A DNA stretch of 64,000 nucleotides from Flavobacterium ovatum (GCF_040703125.1 NZ_CP160035.1:2817001-2881000); one strand, 5' to 3'. Numbered from the stretch's first letter, positions 53,150 through 62,730 are shown. Notes: a model not told the origin generated them from the sequence alone. Program-made: numbers and translations.

Positions 53150-53178
53150 TAAAAAGCTTCGAGAAATCGAGGCTTTTT
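53150..53178 (+). terminator. Terminator of the two-component operon
   Basis: AAGCTTCGA and TCGAGGCTT pair around GAAA (one G-U) and are followed by eight Ts. It lies about 25 bases after the regulator stop. Confidence 0.8.
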
Positions 53179-53236
53179 TTTTAGGAACTATTTCCTGTTC
53201 CCGAGACTTCGGGACATTACAATATTTTTTATAAAA

Positions 53237-53303
53237 GCCTCAATTTTAAAGATCTAGCAAGAGCTTCCTCCGGTCGCTATGCTAGACCAAGAAATTGGGT
53301 TTT
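53237..53303. repeat. Structured dispersed repeat, copy C (core only)
   Basis: The loop GAGCTTCCTCCGGTCGCT is the same as in copies A and B, here on TCTAGCA/TGCTAGA arms (53253-53259, 53280-53286), extended by CAATTT/AAATTG. The outer blocks are missing. The rest of the gene-free stretch 53128-53693 has only a short CCCGA...TCGGG hairpin and low-complexity DNA. Confidence 0.65.
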
Positions 53304-53693
53304 TTATTTCAAAATGCTTTCCACTACAATCAGGGTTAGGGGAGTTGGGAGTGATTGGTTTTTTGTTTTTATGAGTTGTATAAAGGAAAGATAGAGATTC
53401 GCAAAGTTTTTCAAACAGTTTGATGCTTTGAATGAATCAGTAAGGGTTTTTAAACCATATAAGTCATATAAGATTTTAGAACTTTAAAGTTAAATAGAAG
53501 TTCATATAAGTAAAGTCGCTTAAAAGCGCCTAATTAAACACAGATCATTGTGAGGAACAGCCTGTCCCGATTTTTCGGGAAAGCAATCACGTAAGCTACT
53601 TCGACACAGTTTGTTATTCTGAAAAAATCGCTACCCATTTTTGATTTAGACAATGTAATAAAGGAATTTTTAATGTATTTTTCTTAAAGTTTG

Positions 53694-54197
53694 TCATTCA
53701 AAAAAAATTTCAAAGCTCTTGATTTGTCTCAAATCGATTGGTTTACTTTCCGTAAGATCTACAAAATAGTCAGCTTGCCAAAACTGCGTTTGTTGTGCTT
53801 GTTTACTAGTAGTTTTATCCCAAATCGGATACACTCTAAAACCCCGTTTCCCATCTCTAGAATCGTCTGATAAAATACGGTTTTCGTGTAAAACAGCTTT
53901 CGGAAAAAGGAAAATCCCAAAATTTCTGTCTTGTCGTGTTACAATAATATAAAAATAAAAATCGTCCGATATGCTATGCGGTGCTGTGATTCCTTGATTG
54001 TCGCGTTTCCAGAGCGTTACAAATTGCCCAGTTTTTGTTGGAGTGATTTTTGCAGTCCTGAATTTTACTTTATATTGCCCCAATTGAAAAGTATGTGCAA
54101 AATATTCTTTGCTTTCTAATTCTGTTTGCAAAATTGAAAGTTCAAGCCCAGAAGGTTTGAAAACTAATTCGTTAAGGTTTTGCAGTTCGGGATACAT
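53694..54197 (-). CDS. MepB-family protein
   Basis: A 167-residue protein resembling MepB of Staphylococcus: GQYKVKFRTAKITPTKTGQFVTLWKRD, shortened here to KFRTAKITPTKTGQFV and WKRD, then DFYFYIIVTRQDRNFGIF, FPKAVLHENRIL and KRGFRVYPIWD. It is small, soluble and of unclear function. The end of the gene is convergent with the direction of the upstream two-component operon. No signal peptide. Confidence 0.85.
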   Translation of the reverse strand: MYPELQNLNELVFKPSGLELSILQTELESKEYFAHTFQLGQYKVKFRTAKITPTKTGQFVTLWKRDNQGITAPHSISDDFYFYIIVTRQDRNFGIFLFPKAVLHENRILSDDSRDGKRGFRVYPIWDKTTSKQAQQTQFWQADYFVDLTESKPIDLRQIKSFEIFFE

Positions 54198-54230
54198 GTT
54201 TTTATTTTATGTATAAATAGAAAAACTTTG

Positions 54231-54971
54231 TTACACCAAATTCAATTGCAAAGCAAAGCAGTTTTTGTCCTCCTTAGTGATACTGAAAACAATCGATTCA
54301 TCAGATATATTTTCGTGAATGACTACTTGATCTCGAAGGGAGAGCTCTCGCATGAAGTTCATTTCAAAACTATTTATTTTTTGGTTCAAAATAATTTTTT
54401 CATCCACCACATCCATGCACCATTCTAGGTATTTTACATGATTCACATGATTGACGATATCTAAGTCAGATAGAATGACAGATTTACCAAAAACTTCTTC
54501 TTTTTCAGGGTTTATGATGATTTTGGAAAAGCTTTCTTCTGTGGCTTTTAAGTCTGGGAATAATTCAAAATGTTCGTGTTCCAAAGCCAATGATTCGGGA
54601 CGACGTTTCTCAGTATTGAAAACAGCCCAAAAGGTCTCACAACCTATTATTTTTTCACCATTAAGATGTATTTCTAAGGCACGAATGGAACGAGAGTTCT
54701 CTAAGGTGTTAATCCATGTTTTGACAGTTACAATATCCTTCCATTGTGGTAAGGCTTTAATTTCAACGCGCATGCGGCTCAAAACCCATGCTTGGTTGAA
54801 TTTTTGCATGTCTGTAAAGCTAATACCTCCTAAGTCAGCGTGAATAGCTGCCGTAAGTTGCAAAAGATTACACAATTCGGTGTATTTCAATCGTCCTGAT
54901 GGCAAGCATTGGGTGAAATTGATTTCGAATTCTTTGTGAAATACAGAGCTGAAAGTAGGGTCTATTAGCAT
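54231..54971 (-). CDS. Acyl-[acyl-carrier-protein] thioesterase
   Basis: A 246-residue double hot-dog thioesterase of the FatA/FatB-like (acyl-ACP_TE) family. Visible are the N-terminal EINFTQCLPSGRLKYTELCNLLQ, AWVLSRMRVEIKALP, and SDLDIVNHVNHVKYLEWCMD, which carries the catalytic N-x-H-like pattern. It releases fatty acids from ACP. It starts from the ATG at 54971, and the MepB-like gene follows on the same strand 34 bases after its stop. Confidence 0.9.
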   Translation of the reverse strand: MLIDPTFSSVFHKEFEINFTQCLPSGRLKYTELCNLLQLTAAIHADLGGISFTDMQKFNQAWVLSRMRVEIKALPQWKDIVTVKTWINTLENSRSIRALEIHLNGEKIIGCETFWAVFNTEKRRPESLALEHEHFELFPDLKATEESFSKIIINPEKEEVFGKSVILSDLDIVNHVNHVKYLEWCMDVVDEKIILNQKINSFEMNFMRELSLRDQVVIHENISDESIVFSITKEDKNCFALQLNLV

Positions 54972-55335
54972 TTGTGAGTAGTATTCGGTTTGGGTTGGCA
55001 GTTTTTTTAGACAGTTTGGTTAATTACAAAAATAATGAAAACTATGGATTTTTTACTAGTTTTCAGCCACTGATTAAAAGGATTAAATAGATTTTTTTAT
55101 ACGTGTTTCTGAGAATCGTCAGTTCGATTAATTTTAACTTAAAAAGCGACAGTATTTGGCGTCAAAAGAGTGTCGATAAATTTGGCAAAAACAAGACAAA
55201 TTCTCAATACCTGTTTGTGGATATAGGCATTTTTGGTACCATTTAATTATATGAAAAAAAAACTCATACGGATGGTTATAAAAGCAGGAATGATATTTTA
55301 AATCTGTGATAATCTGTGATAATCTGTGTTGCGTT
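54972..55335. other. Gene-free stretch between thioesterase and miaA genes
   Basis: About 360 bases without a plausible gene. The right end has three tandem AATCTGTGAT units (about 55300-55330). Elsewhere I see only AT-rich DNA. Confidence 0.5.
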
Positions 55336-56253
55336 TTAAATTTTACTCTTTATATAATCAATAATTTTAGGTGTCGGCGTTTGAAAATCGAACCATTTTG
55401 TATTCTCATCTCGTTTGAACCAAGTGAGTTGTCGTTTGGCAAAACGACGGGTGTTTTTCTTGATTTCTTCGATGGCAAATTCTAAACTAATCTCTTTGTT
55501 AAAGTATTGAAATAACTCTCTGTAACCAACAGTTTGTAAGGCATTTAGATCTTTGTTTGGAACTAGGTTTTTAGCCTCTTTTAAAAGTCCTTCGACCATC
55601 ATGATTTCCACACGCTGATTGATGCGATTGTACATGACAGAGCGTTCCGCTTCCAGTCCAATAAGAATAGGAGTGAAGGAACGGTTGTTTTTTTTCTGAT
55701 TCAAAAAAGAGGAATAGGGTTTTCCTGTTCCGATGCAAACTTCTACAAATCGCATCATGCGTTGTGGGTTCATTAGCGTTTGCTGATTTTCGGTCGTGAT
55801 GCTTTCGTAGTATTTCGAATCTAAAACTTTAAGTTGTTCTTGGAGATAACCAATACCTAGTTTTTCGTATTTGTCATTGACAGCAGTTCGTACCGATGGG
55901 TCAATTTCTGGAAATTCGTCAAAACCTTTTAAAACGGCATTTACATACAAGCCCGAACCACCAACCAAAACTACATAATCATTGGTTTGAAATAATTGTT
56001 CGATTTTGGCAATGGCTTCTTTTTCGTAATCGCCAACGGTATAATTTTCGAAAATGGATTTATTTTGAATAAAATGGTGCGTCGCTGCTTCTAGTTCTTT
56101 TTGATTGGGAACAGCAGTTCCAACAGTCATTTCTTTGAAAAACTGACGGCTATCACAGGAAACGATGTCGCATTGAAAATGATTGGCCAATTGAATGCTC
56201 AAGGACGTTTTGCCAATAGCTGTGGGACCGATAATGGTAATAAGATATTTCAT
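55336..56253 (-). CDS. miaA: tRNA dimethylallyltransferase
   Basis: A 305-residue enzyme that adds a dimethylallyl group to A37 of tRNAs reading UNN codons. The P-loop is IIGPTAIGKTSLSIQLA, then CDSRQFFKEMTVGTA (DSRQ), VGGSGLYVNAVLKG, and the C-terminal RRFAKRQLTWFKRDENTKWFD. Length is normal. The gene has its own leader of about 150 bases on the upstream side. Confidence 0.93.
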   Translation of the reverse strand: MKYLITIIGPTAIGKTSLSIQLANHFQCDIVSCDSRQFFKEMTVGTAVPNQKELEAATHHFIQNKSIFENYTVGDYEKEAIAKIEQLFQTNDYVVLVGGSGLYVNAVLKGFDEFPEIDPSVRTAVNDKYEKLGIGYLQEQLKVLDSKYYESITTENQQTLMNPQRMMRFVEVCIGTGKPYSSFLNQKKNNRSFTPILIGLEAERSVMYNRINQRVEIMMVEGLLKEAKNLVPNKDLNALQTVGYRELFQYFNKEISLEFAIEEIKKNTRRFAKRQLTWFKRDENTKWFDFQTPTPKIIDYIKSKI

Positions 56254-56413
56254 ATTGTGTGTTTAGCCCAGATAAAAACGAAAACCCCGGACGGTTGCAA
56301 GTTAGTATTTCTTGCTATAAAAGAGCGATTTTATGAGCTCCTTTTATGGCTTAGAAATACAAATTGCAGACGGAGGAGTTGTAGTATATAGCTGGAAATA
56401 GCTTCAAATAAAA

Positions 56414-57247
56414 CTAATTGTCTAGAGAATGTCCGCATTTGTGACAGAAATTCGAGTTTTCGGGATAATCATCGGTTCCGCAACCTGCACAAGGTGTTTC
56501 GGGATGTAGTGTCGTTTTTTGATGTGATTTGGCGATTTCAGCTGTTACGATTCCGGTGGGAACAGCAATGATGCCGTAACCCAAAATCATCACTAGGGAT
56601 GCTATAAATTGCCCCAGTGGTGTTACGGGCGAAATATCGCCATAGCCCACGGTGGTAAGTGTTACAATGGTCCAATAAATTCCTGCAGGAATGCTGGTAA
56701 ATCCGCTTTCGCTGCCTTCGACTACGTACATTATCGAGCCGATCAGGATAGTGATTATTAATACAAAATAAATGAAAACGACTATTTTTCCACGGCTGGC
56801 ATTGATGGCTTGCTTGAGTTGAATGGACTGACTATGGAATTTAGGGTGGTTTAATATTTTAAATAGTCGTAAGAGTCTTAAGGAGCGTACGACTGTAAAA
56901 ATATTGGAACCTACAAATACAAAAGTTAGGTACATGGGTAAAATAGCAAGAAAATCAATTACACCGTAAAAGCTAAAAATGTATTTCCAAGGTTTGTTGA
57001 TGCTGATAATGCGCATAGCATATTCGATAGTAAAGAAAATGGTAATGATCCACTCTAGGAAAACTAGTTCAGAATGGTATTTTAAATTGAAATCGGCTAC
57101 GGTTTCCATCATAACCAAAAGTACGCTCAGCATGATGAGTCCTAGTAAAATAAAGTCAAATATACGTCCCGCTCTGGTGCTAGTCCCGTAGATGATGATG
57201 TAAGCACGCTGTTTGAAGAGATCGTATTTAGACTTGATATTTGGCAT
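56414..57247 (-). CDS. Voltage-gated-type K+ channel with C-terminal zinc ribbon
   Basis: A 277-residue ion transporter with about six membrane helices. The voltage-sensor-like S4 has RSLRLLRLFKIL (residues about 115-127). The pore filter is TLTTVGYGD (about 191-199), typical of K+ channels. After the last helix a tail ends CAGCGTDDYPENSNFCHKCG, a four-Cys zinc ribbon, which is not part of the core family. It starts 4 bases after the stop of the gene at 57251, in one operon. Confidence 0.9.
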   Translation of the reverse strand: MPNIKSKYDLFKQRAYIIIYGTSTRAGRIFDFILLGLIMLSVLLVMMETVADFNLKYHSELVFLEWIITIFFTIEYAMRIISINKPWKYIFSFYGVIDFLAILPMYLTFVFVGSNIFTVVRSLRLLRLFKILNHPKFHSQSIQLKQAINASRGKIVVFIYFVLIITILIGSIMYVVEGSESGFTSIPAGIYWTIVTLTTVGYGDISPVTPLGQFIASLVMILGYGIIAVPTGIVTAEIAKSHQKTTLHPETPCAGCGTDDYPENSNFCHKCGHSLDN

Positions 57248-57250
57248 ACG

Positions 57251-58612
57251 TTAGAATTTCATGATTTTGTAACCCTTATTTTTCTTGAGATAGGTTTGTA
57301 TGATGTGTTTTGTATCTCGATTGTTAGGCATCGCGATCAAGATGTTTTTCAATATATCGATATTGGTGATTTGGTAATTCAAATCATAGAAAGCATATCC
57401 TTTCAATTGTCCGTTTTCGATCAAAATGGCCGAACGTTCGCTAACAGTCCTGCCACGGTCAATGATGACGATGTTAGTATTGTCGAAATTGTTTTTGGTA
57501 ATGAATTTTTGAACACGTTCATTGTATTCGGCTGGCGAAACTTCGCCTAAGCAAGCTCCGTCGCATTCCTTAATTTTATGCTTAAAGCAAGCAGTCTTAG
57601 TTGGGTATAAACCAGTAAGTTTTTGGCATAATTTGTAGTCATCAGTAATTCTGAAAAGAGCATTCTTTCCATCAGTTTCGTTATTGTATGAAGTGATATC
57701 TTTTTTGCGTCCGTCTGTTTTTTGAAGCTTTAAATTTAGGTAGCCGTTACTGTCTTTTTCGGAGTAAATTGACCAGGGTAAAGTGTTTCTTCGGGGAATC
57801 CTATTGTAAACAGGGCGGTTGGTTTTGACAGCTTCTGTTTCCTTTAGGACTGCTATGAGTTCGTTTCCGGTTTCTTCGTAAGTCACCTCAAAAACTTCTT
57901 TTTGAATTTTCTTGGCGGTGTTTGTAATGCCCGTGAAAATCTGATTTACTCGTTTCTTGATGTTTCGGCTTTTGCCAATATTAATAATATTTCCCGCTTG
58001 ATTGTGAATGTAATATAGTCCTGTTTTAGCAGGTGTTTTATTGATGATGTCTTGTAGTTTGGGGGTAATTCCTTTTTCGATTTCAAGTTTAATGAAATCT
58101 TTGACGATGTTTTTCTCCACGTCTTTTTCAAGTAACATTTTGAATAACTTGACGGTTGCCAAAGCGTCACCACTAGCACGATGTCTGTCGGTTACAGGAA
58201 TTCCAAGCGCTCGAACCAACTTCCCTAAACTGTAAGAAGGTTGCTCTGGAATCAATTTTTTGGCCAATTCTACAGTACAAATCGTATGAGATTCAAAATC
58301 ATACCCCAAACGGCGAAACTCTGTGCGTAGAATGCGATAGTCAAAACTCGCATTATGAGCTACCACGACGCAATTTTCAGTCATTTCGACGATGCGCTTT
58401 GCTACTTCGTGAAACTTAGGTGCCGATTTCAACATGGCGTTGTTTATTCCTGTAAGTTGTACCACAAATGGCTGAATCGGAATTTCAGGGTTAACCAAGC
58501 TGATAAATTGATCCACAACGTCGTGTCCATCAAATTTATAGATAGCGATTTCCGTAATTCCCTCTTCGTTGAATTGCCCTCCGGTGGTTTCTATGTCTAG
58601 TATTGCGTACAA
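57251..58612 (-). CDS. Exonuclease (DEDDh) fused to a GIY-YIG (UvrC-like) domain
   Basis: A 453-residue protein. The N-terminal exonuclease (1-160) has the DEDDh motifs ILDIETTGGQFNEEGI, VVAHNASFDYRIL and HRASGDALATVKLF. The middle (about 195-290) has a GIY-YIG nuclease (TGLYYIHNQAGNIINIGKSR), as in UvrC/Cho. The rest shows CFKHKIKECDGACLGEV, a UvrC-like cysteine region. It resembles DNA polymerase epsilon subunit-UvrC fusions of Bacteroidota, for DNA repair. The start is TTG, the only sensible one for MYAILDIETTGG. It is next to the K+ channel gene in an operon. Confidence 0.9.
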   Translation of the reverse strand: MYAILDIETTGGQFNEEGITEIAIYKFDGHDVVDQFISLVNPEIPIQPFVVQLTGINNAMLKSAPKFHEVAKRIVEMTENCVVVAHNASFDYRILRTEFRRLGYDFESHTICTVELAKKLIPEQPSYSLGKLVRALGIPVTDRHRASGDALATVKLFKMLLEKDVEKNIVKDFIKLEIEKGITPKLQDIINKTPAKTGLYYIHNQAGNIINIGKSRNIKKRVNQIFTGITNTAKKIQKEVFEVTYEETGNELIAVLKETEAVKTNRPVYNRIPRRNTLPWSIYSEKDSNGYLNLKLQKTDGRKKDITSYNNETDGKNALFRITDDYKLCQKLTGLYPTKTACFKHKIKECDGACLGEVSPAEYNERVQKFITKNNFDNTNIVIIDRGRTVSERSAILIENGQLKGYAFYDLNYQITNIDILKNILIAMPNNRDTKHIIQTYLKKNKGYKIMKF

Positions 58613-58720
58613 AATAAGTATTCAGTTTACAGTTAAAAGTGTTCAGTTATTGTAAAGTCCCAAATTCGTTGTGAACACAAAATCAAAAATCGTTAATCCC
58701 TAATCAGAAATCGTTAATCA

Positions 58721-59380
58721 TTATCTTCCTCCAAATATACTACTTCCAATGCGAACCATGGTGCTACCACATTCAATCGCTAATTGATAGTCTCCTGACA
58801 TTCCCATCGAAATGGTATTGAGATTACAATGTACAGGATTTTGTGCTTTTAAATTGTCGAAAATCGATTTTAAATGCGTGAATTCCTTTTTTACTTGGTT
58901 TTGGTTGTCAGTAAATGTTGCCATTCCCATTACGCCTAGAATTCGGATGTTTTGCATTGCTGAAAATTCGGGTGAAGCTATAATTTCGTTGAGTTCTTGC
59001 TCGTCCAAGCCAAATTTAGTTTCTTCCTTTGCAATGTGAAATTGTAATAAGCAATCAATAATTCTGTTGTTTTTGGCGGCTTGTTTGTTGATTTCTTTTA
59101 GTAGCTTGAAACTATCTACACCATGAATCAAACTCACAAAAGGAGCCATGTATTTTACTTTGTTCGTTTGTACGTGTCCAATCATGTGCCATTGAATGTC
59201 CTTTGGCATTTCTTCCCATTTGTCTGCCATTTCTTGGATTTTGTTCTCTCCAAAAACACGCTGGTTAGCTTCATAAGCTTCAGTTAAGTCGCTTATTGGC
59301 TTAGTTTTAGATACCGCAACTAAAGTAACAGTTTCAGGTAATGTAGATTGTATATGTTGTAAGTTCTGGGCTATTGTCAT
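58721..59380 (-). CDS. YggS-type PLP homeostasis protein
   Basis: A 219-residue PLP-binding protein (fold III barrel). VTLVAVSKTKPISDLTEAYE has the PLP lysine (K26-type), then GENKIQEMADKWE, WHMIGHVQTNKVKY and the C-terminal SMGMSGDYQLAIECGSTMVRIGSSIFG. It keeps the cell's pyridoxal phosphate pool in balance and has no known catalysis. It stands alone, with a short repeat region on its upstream side. Confidence 0.93.
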   Translation of the reverse strand: MTIAQNLQHIQSTLPETVTLVAVSKTKPISDLTEAYEANQRVFGENKIQEMADKWEEMPKDIQWHMIGHVQTNKVKYMAPFVSLIHGVDSFKLLKEINKQAAKNNRIIDCLLQFHIAKEETKFGLDEQELNEIIASPEFSAMQNIRILGVMGMATFTDNQNQVKKEFTHLKSIFDNLKAQNPVHCNLNTISMGMSGDYQLAIECGSTMVRIGSSIFGGR

Positions 59381-59432
59381 TGTGTATATTTTTTATCGCA
59401 TTAGAATTTTATTCCAAATTGATTTTATTTAA

Positions 59433-59553
59433 CTTCTAAGATTTCTCTAATCTGTGTTCCAAAAAGGATGTATTCGAGTTTAAAGATTTTATTGAGTAAC
59501 AAATTAAAAATCTCTTTTTATTTCTAATATTTCTCCAATCTGTGTTCCAAAAA
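59433..59553. repeat. Duplicated 33-bp segment
   Basis: TTCTAAGATTTCTCTAATCT with GTGTTCCAAAAA (59433-59465) is nearly repeated at 59521-59553. The intervening DNA is unrelated. It lies between the YggS-type and the dehydrogenase genes. Confidence 0.6.
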
Positions 59554-59558
59554 AAAGA

Positions 59559-60449
59559 TTATTTAGAAAACTGCTTCGAAACCTTTTCAGCTTTTTTGCT
59601 TTCACGGTAATCATAAAAACCTTCTCCAGATTTTACTCCCAGTTTTTTAGCATTCACCATATTGACTAATAAGGGGCAAGGTGCATATTTAGGATTTTTA
59701 AAGCCATCATGCATCACATTCATGATTGATAAACACACATCAAGACCAATAAAATCGGCTAATTGTAGCGGTCCCATTGGGTGACTCATTCCGAGTTTCA
59801 TCACAGCATCAATTTCATGAACTCCTGCTACTTGATTGTAAAGCGTTTCAATCGCTTCGTTAATCATGGGCATCAAAATTCTATTGGCAACAAACCCAGG
59901 GTAATCTTGAACTGTTACCGCTGTTTTTTCAAGTTTTTTAGCTAAGGCTAAAGTAATTTCAACCACTTCGTCACTCGTATTATATCCTTTAATCACTTCT
60001 ACCAAAGGCATTAGCGGAACAGGATTCATAAAATGCATTCCTATCACGCGCTCTGGATGTGCCACGACTGCTGCAATTTGAGTAATCGAAATAGATGAAG
60101 TATTCGTTGCGAAAATCGTATTATGAGGACAAAATTCATTTAACTGCTTAAAAATAGCCAGTTTTAAATCTAGGTCTTCAGTCGCCGCTTCAATCACAAA
60201 ATCTACTCCCGTAACGCCATCTTTCATGTCGGTATAGGTGATGATATTGGTAATTGTTTTAGCAAAAATATCAGTAGTGATGGTGCCTTTGGTGACCATG
60301 CGATTCAAATTATTAGCTATGGTTTCCATGGCTCTGTCCAAAGCTTTTTCCGAAACATCAATTAATTTGACTACAAAACCATTTTGAGCAAAAGTATGTG
60401 CAATTCCGTTGCCCATTGTTCCAGCACCAATTATAGCTATTGTTTTCAT
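59559..60449 (-). CDS. 3-hydroxybutyryl-CoA dehydrogenase
   Basis: A 296-residue NAD-dependent enzyme. It starts KTIAIIGAGTMGNGIAHTFA (Rossmann GxGxxG). The core has VIEAATEDLDLKLAIFKQL, FATNTSSISITQIA, and GMHFMNPVPLMPLVEVI with the catalytic His. The C-terminal domain has GFVANRILMPMINEAI and GMSHPMGPLQLADFIGLD. It oxidises or reduces acetoacetyl-CoA. An earlier ATG at 60503 would add 18 residues without family resemblance; the ATG at 60449 is used. Confidence 0.9.
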   Translation of the reverse strand: MKTIAIIGAGTMGNGIAHTFAQNGFVVKLIDVSEKALDRAMETIANNLNRMVTKGTITTDIFAKTITNIITYTDMKDGVTGVDFVIEAATEDLDLKLAIFKQLNEFCPHNTIFATNTSSISITQIAAVVAHPERVIGMHFMNPVPLMPLVEVIKGYNTSDEVVEITLALAKKLEKTAVTVQDYPGFVANRILMPMINEAIETLYNQVAGVHEIDAVMKLGMSHPMGPLQLADFIGLDVCLSIMNVMHDGFKNPKYAPCPLLVNMVNAKKLGVKSGEGFYDYRESKKAEKVSKQFSK

Positions 60450-60466
60450 TCTCTGAATTTGTTTAA

Positions 60467-60531
60467 AGTTAAAAAGTTTAAAGTTTAAAGTACTCATCAG
60501 CAACCTTAAACCTTAAACTTTAAACTAAATT
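60467..60531. repeat. GTTTAAA inverted repeats between two dehydrogenase genes
   Basis: AGTTTAAAGTTTAAAGT and TTAAACCTTAAACTTTAAAC face each other around a CATCAGCAACC centre. The hairpin may end transcription of the oxidoreductase gene upstream. Confidence 0.6.
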
Positions 60532-60538
60532 TTTATAT

Positions 60539-61504
60539 TTATTTCTTAAAACAATCAATAATTTGATAAGCAATTCGCAATGCTTCTGTAGCTTGTTCAA
60601 GCGTAACTACCGGTTCCGTATCGTCAATAATGGCACCCGCAAAACTTTCTAATTCGTCCAGAATAGCGTTATTTTGATTCACATCCGGATTTGAGAAATA
60701 GATTTGTTTTTTTACACCTTCGGCATTTTGTAAAATCATATCAAAATCACCTGGATTTTCAGGTGCATCTTTCATTTTTACCACCTCACATTTTTTCTCC
60801 AAGAAATCAACCGAGATGTAAGCGTCTTTTTGAAAAAACCGACTCTTACGCATGTTTTTTAACGAAATACGGCTCGCAGTTAAGTTTGCTACACATCCGT
60901 TTTCAAATTCCAAACGAGCATTAGCAATATCTGGAGTCTCACTAATAACTGATACGCCACTAGCAGAAACATTTTTTACTGGAGAATTCACAACGCTCAA
61001 AATCGCGTCAATATCGTGAATCATCAAGTCTAAAACTACAGGAACGTCTGTTCCTCTAGGATTGAATTCCGCCAATCTATGCGTTTCTATAAACATCGGA
61101 TTTTCAATCATGTTTTTAGTCGCAATGAATGCAGGATTGAAACGCTCTACATGTCCCACTTGTCCTTTTACGTTGTATTCCTGGGCAAGTGCAATGATTT
61201 CCTCGGCTTCTTCCACTGTATTCGAAATTGGTTTTTCGATAAAAACATGCTTTCCAGATTTGATAGCCGCTCGTGCACATTTATAGTGGGAAAGTGTAGG
61301 AGTCACAATATCTATCACATCTACAGCGTGAATTAGTTTAGCAATAGTTTCAAAATGCTTATATCCAAATTCCTTTGAAATCTTCTCTGCATTTTCTTGA
61401 TTAGGGTCGTAAAAACCCACCAATTCATATTTTTCAGATTGTTGTAATAATCGCAAATGTATTTTTCCTAGATGACCAGCACCTAATACTCCAATTTTCA
61501 GCAT
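60539..61504 (-). CDS. Gfo/Idh/MocA-family oxidoreductase
   Basis: A 321-residue NAD(P)-dependent oxidoreductase. The N-terminus is LKIGVLGAGHLGKIHLRLLQ, then VDIVTPTLSHYKCARAAIKS and the conserved E-K-P in GKHVFIEKPISNTVEEAEEI. The C-terminal domain has LDLMIHDIDAILSVV, with the family's H-D-I-D. The substrate is unknown, commonly a sugar or inositol. The ATG at 61504 is used; upstream codons give no family resemblance. Confidence 0.9.
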   Translation of the reverse strand: MLKIGVLGAGHLGKIHLRLLQQSEKYELVGFYDPNQENAEKISKEFGYKHFETIAKLIHAVDVIDIVTPTLSHYKCARAAIKSGKHVFIEKPISNTVEEAEEIIALAQEYNVKGQVGHVERFNPAFIATKNMIENPMFIETHRLAEFNPRGTDVPVVLDLMIHDIDAILSVVNSPVKNVSASGVSVISETPDIANARLEFENGCVANLTASRISLKNMRKSRFFQKDAYISVDFLEKKCEVVKMKDAPENPGDFDMILQNAEGVKKQIYFSNPDVNQNNAILDELESFAGAIIDDTEPVVTLEQATEALRIAYQIIDCFKK

Positions 61505-61904
61505 AATGATGTAATTTCTACAAAAATAACAATTATAAACTAACATCAAACAGCTATTCACTACAAATATCTACCAAAATTCATTTCATTTCGATAGTTA
61601 TTTGGGTGCCCCAGAAGTATCGGAGCTCTCCAGAAAAAAGCACCAGTTCAGTTTACGCTTATAAGTTTTTTTTGGCTGCTGTCGTACTATCCGGATCCGA
61701 CACGGCGGATGGCTTTTATCACTCTCACGAGGTACAGGTTCTCCAAATATCTATATATCTAAAAGATCAATCTATTTATCTCCATGAACTCCAATAGCTT
61801 ATAACGAACATCAAAAATAACGGCTAATTGTTAAAAACAGCTTTCATTTGAATCCATAATATTAGAAATTCTTTCCTATTTTTACCAAATATAAATACCT
61901 CACA
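61505..61904. other. Gene-free stretch with a structured-looking element
   Basis: No convincing gene. About 61603-61735 is GC-richer than its surroundings (GGTGCCCCAGAAGTATCGGA, then CCGGATCCGACACGGCGG) and resembles the structured repeats elsewhere in the window. A 63-codon frame here starts with GTG and has no family features. Next to it, 61736-61904 is plain AT-rich DNA leading to pcm. Confidence 0.4.
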
Positions 61905-62546
61905 TTGAAAGACACCGCCAAACATCAAGGACTTCGAAATCAACTAGTAAACGTTTTACACGAAAAAGGAATTACAGATAAAAATGTTTTAGAAGCCATA
62001 AAAAAGATTCCAAGACACCTTTTTCTGAATTCTAGTTTTGAAGATTACGCTTATCAAGACAAAGCATTTCCTATTGGTGCAGGGCAAACGATATCACAAC
62101 CTTATACCGTAGCTTTTCAATCCCAATTATTAGAAATTCAAAAAGACCATAAAATTTTAGAAATAGGTACGGGGTCAGGATATCAAACCGCTGTTTTGTG
62201 TGTGATGGGAGCAAAAGTGTTTAGTATTGAAAGACAAAATGAGTTATTCAAACAAACGTCTGCGTTATTGCCCAAATTAGGAATTCGTCCTAAGCACCTC
62301 ACTTTTGGTGATGGTTACAAAGGATTACCTGGTTTCGCACCATTCGACAGTATTATTGTAACAGCTGGAGCCCCTTTTATTCCCAAACCACTCATGGCAC
62401 AGTTAAAAATAGGAGGTAGGCTTGTTATTCCATTAGGAGATGAAGTTCAAATAATGACGTTGCTAATTCGTAAAAACGAAACCCAATTTGAAAAACATGA
62501 ACTAGGAGAATGTAAATTTGTCCCTTTACTAGAAGATAAAAATTAA
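61905..62546 (+). CDS. pcm: Protein-L-isoaspartate O-methyltransferase
   Basis: A 213-residue enzyme that repairs isoaspartyl residues in aged proteins. It has IKKIPRHLFLNSSFEDYAYQ, PIGAGQTISQPYTVAFQ (catalytic Ser region), the SAM motif ILEIGTGSGYQTAVL, VFSIERQ and FDSIIVTAGAPFIP. The start is TTG at 61905: the conserved N-terminus KDTAKHQGLRNQLV begins right there, and the only later Met codons are far inside the SAM domain. Stand-alone gene. Confidence 0.9.
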   Translation: MKDTAKHQGLRNQLVNVLHEKGITDKNVLEAIKKIPRHLFLNSSFEDYAYQDKAFPIGAGQTISQPYTVAFQSQLLEIQKDHKILEIGTGSGYQTAVLCVMGAKVFSIERQNELFKQTSALLPKLGIRPKHLTFGDGYKGLPGFAPFDSIIVTAGAPFIPKPLMAQLKIGGRLVIPLGDEVQIMTLLIRKNETQFEKHELGECKFVPLLEDKN

Positions 62547-62700
62547 GTTTGCTAAATTTGAGAGATTTTTTTTGGACACGAACCTGTCTGCCTATAGATC
62601 GATTACACGAATTGCCACCAATTAATTTAATAAACTCGTTCGTCATTAAATTAAAAAATCCGTTTAATCCACCTCCCATTTCACGTCACAATTAAAACAC

Positions 62701-62729
62701 AAAAGCCGTTCGCAAAACGAATGGCTTTT
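62701..62729. terminator. Bidirectional terminator between pcm and the Fic gene
   Basis: AAAAGCCGTTCG and CGAATGGCTTTT form a stem with a short AAAA loop, with A and T runs at either side. It serves two convergent genes. Confidence 0.75.
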
Positions 62730-62730
62730 C

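Noticed and set aside
61606..61797. 63-codon frame starting with GTG
   Set aside because: It overlaps a structured-looking element and has no family motifs or neighbours in an operon.
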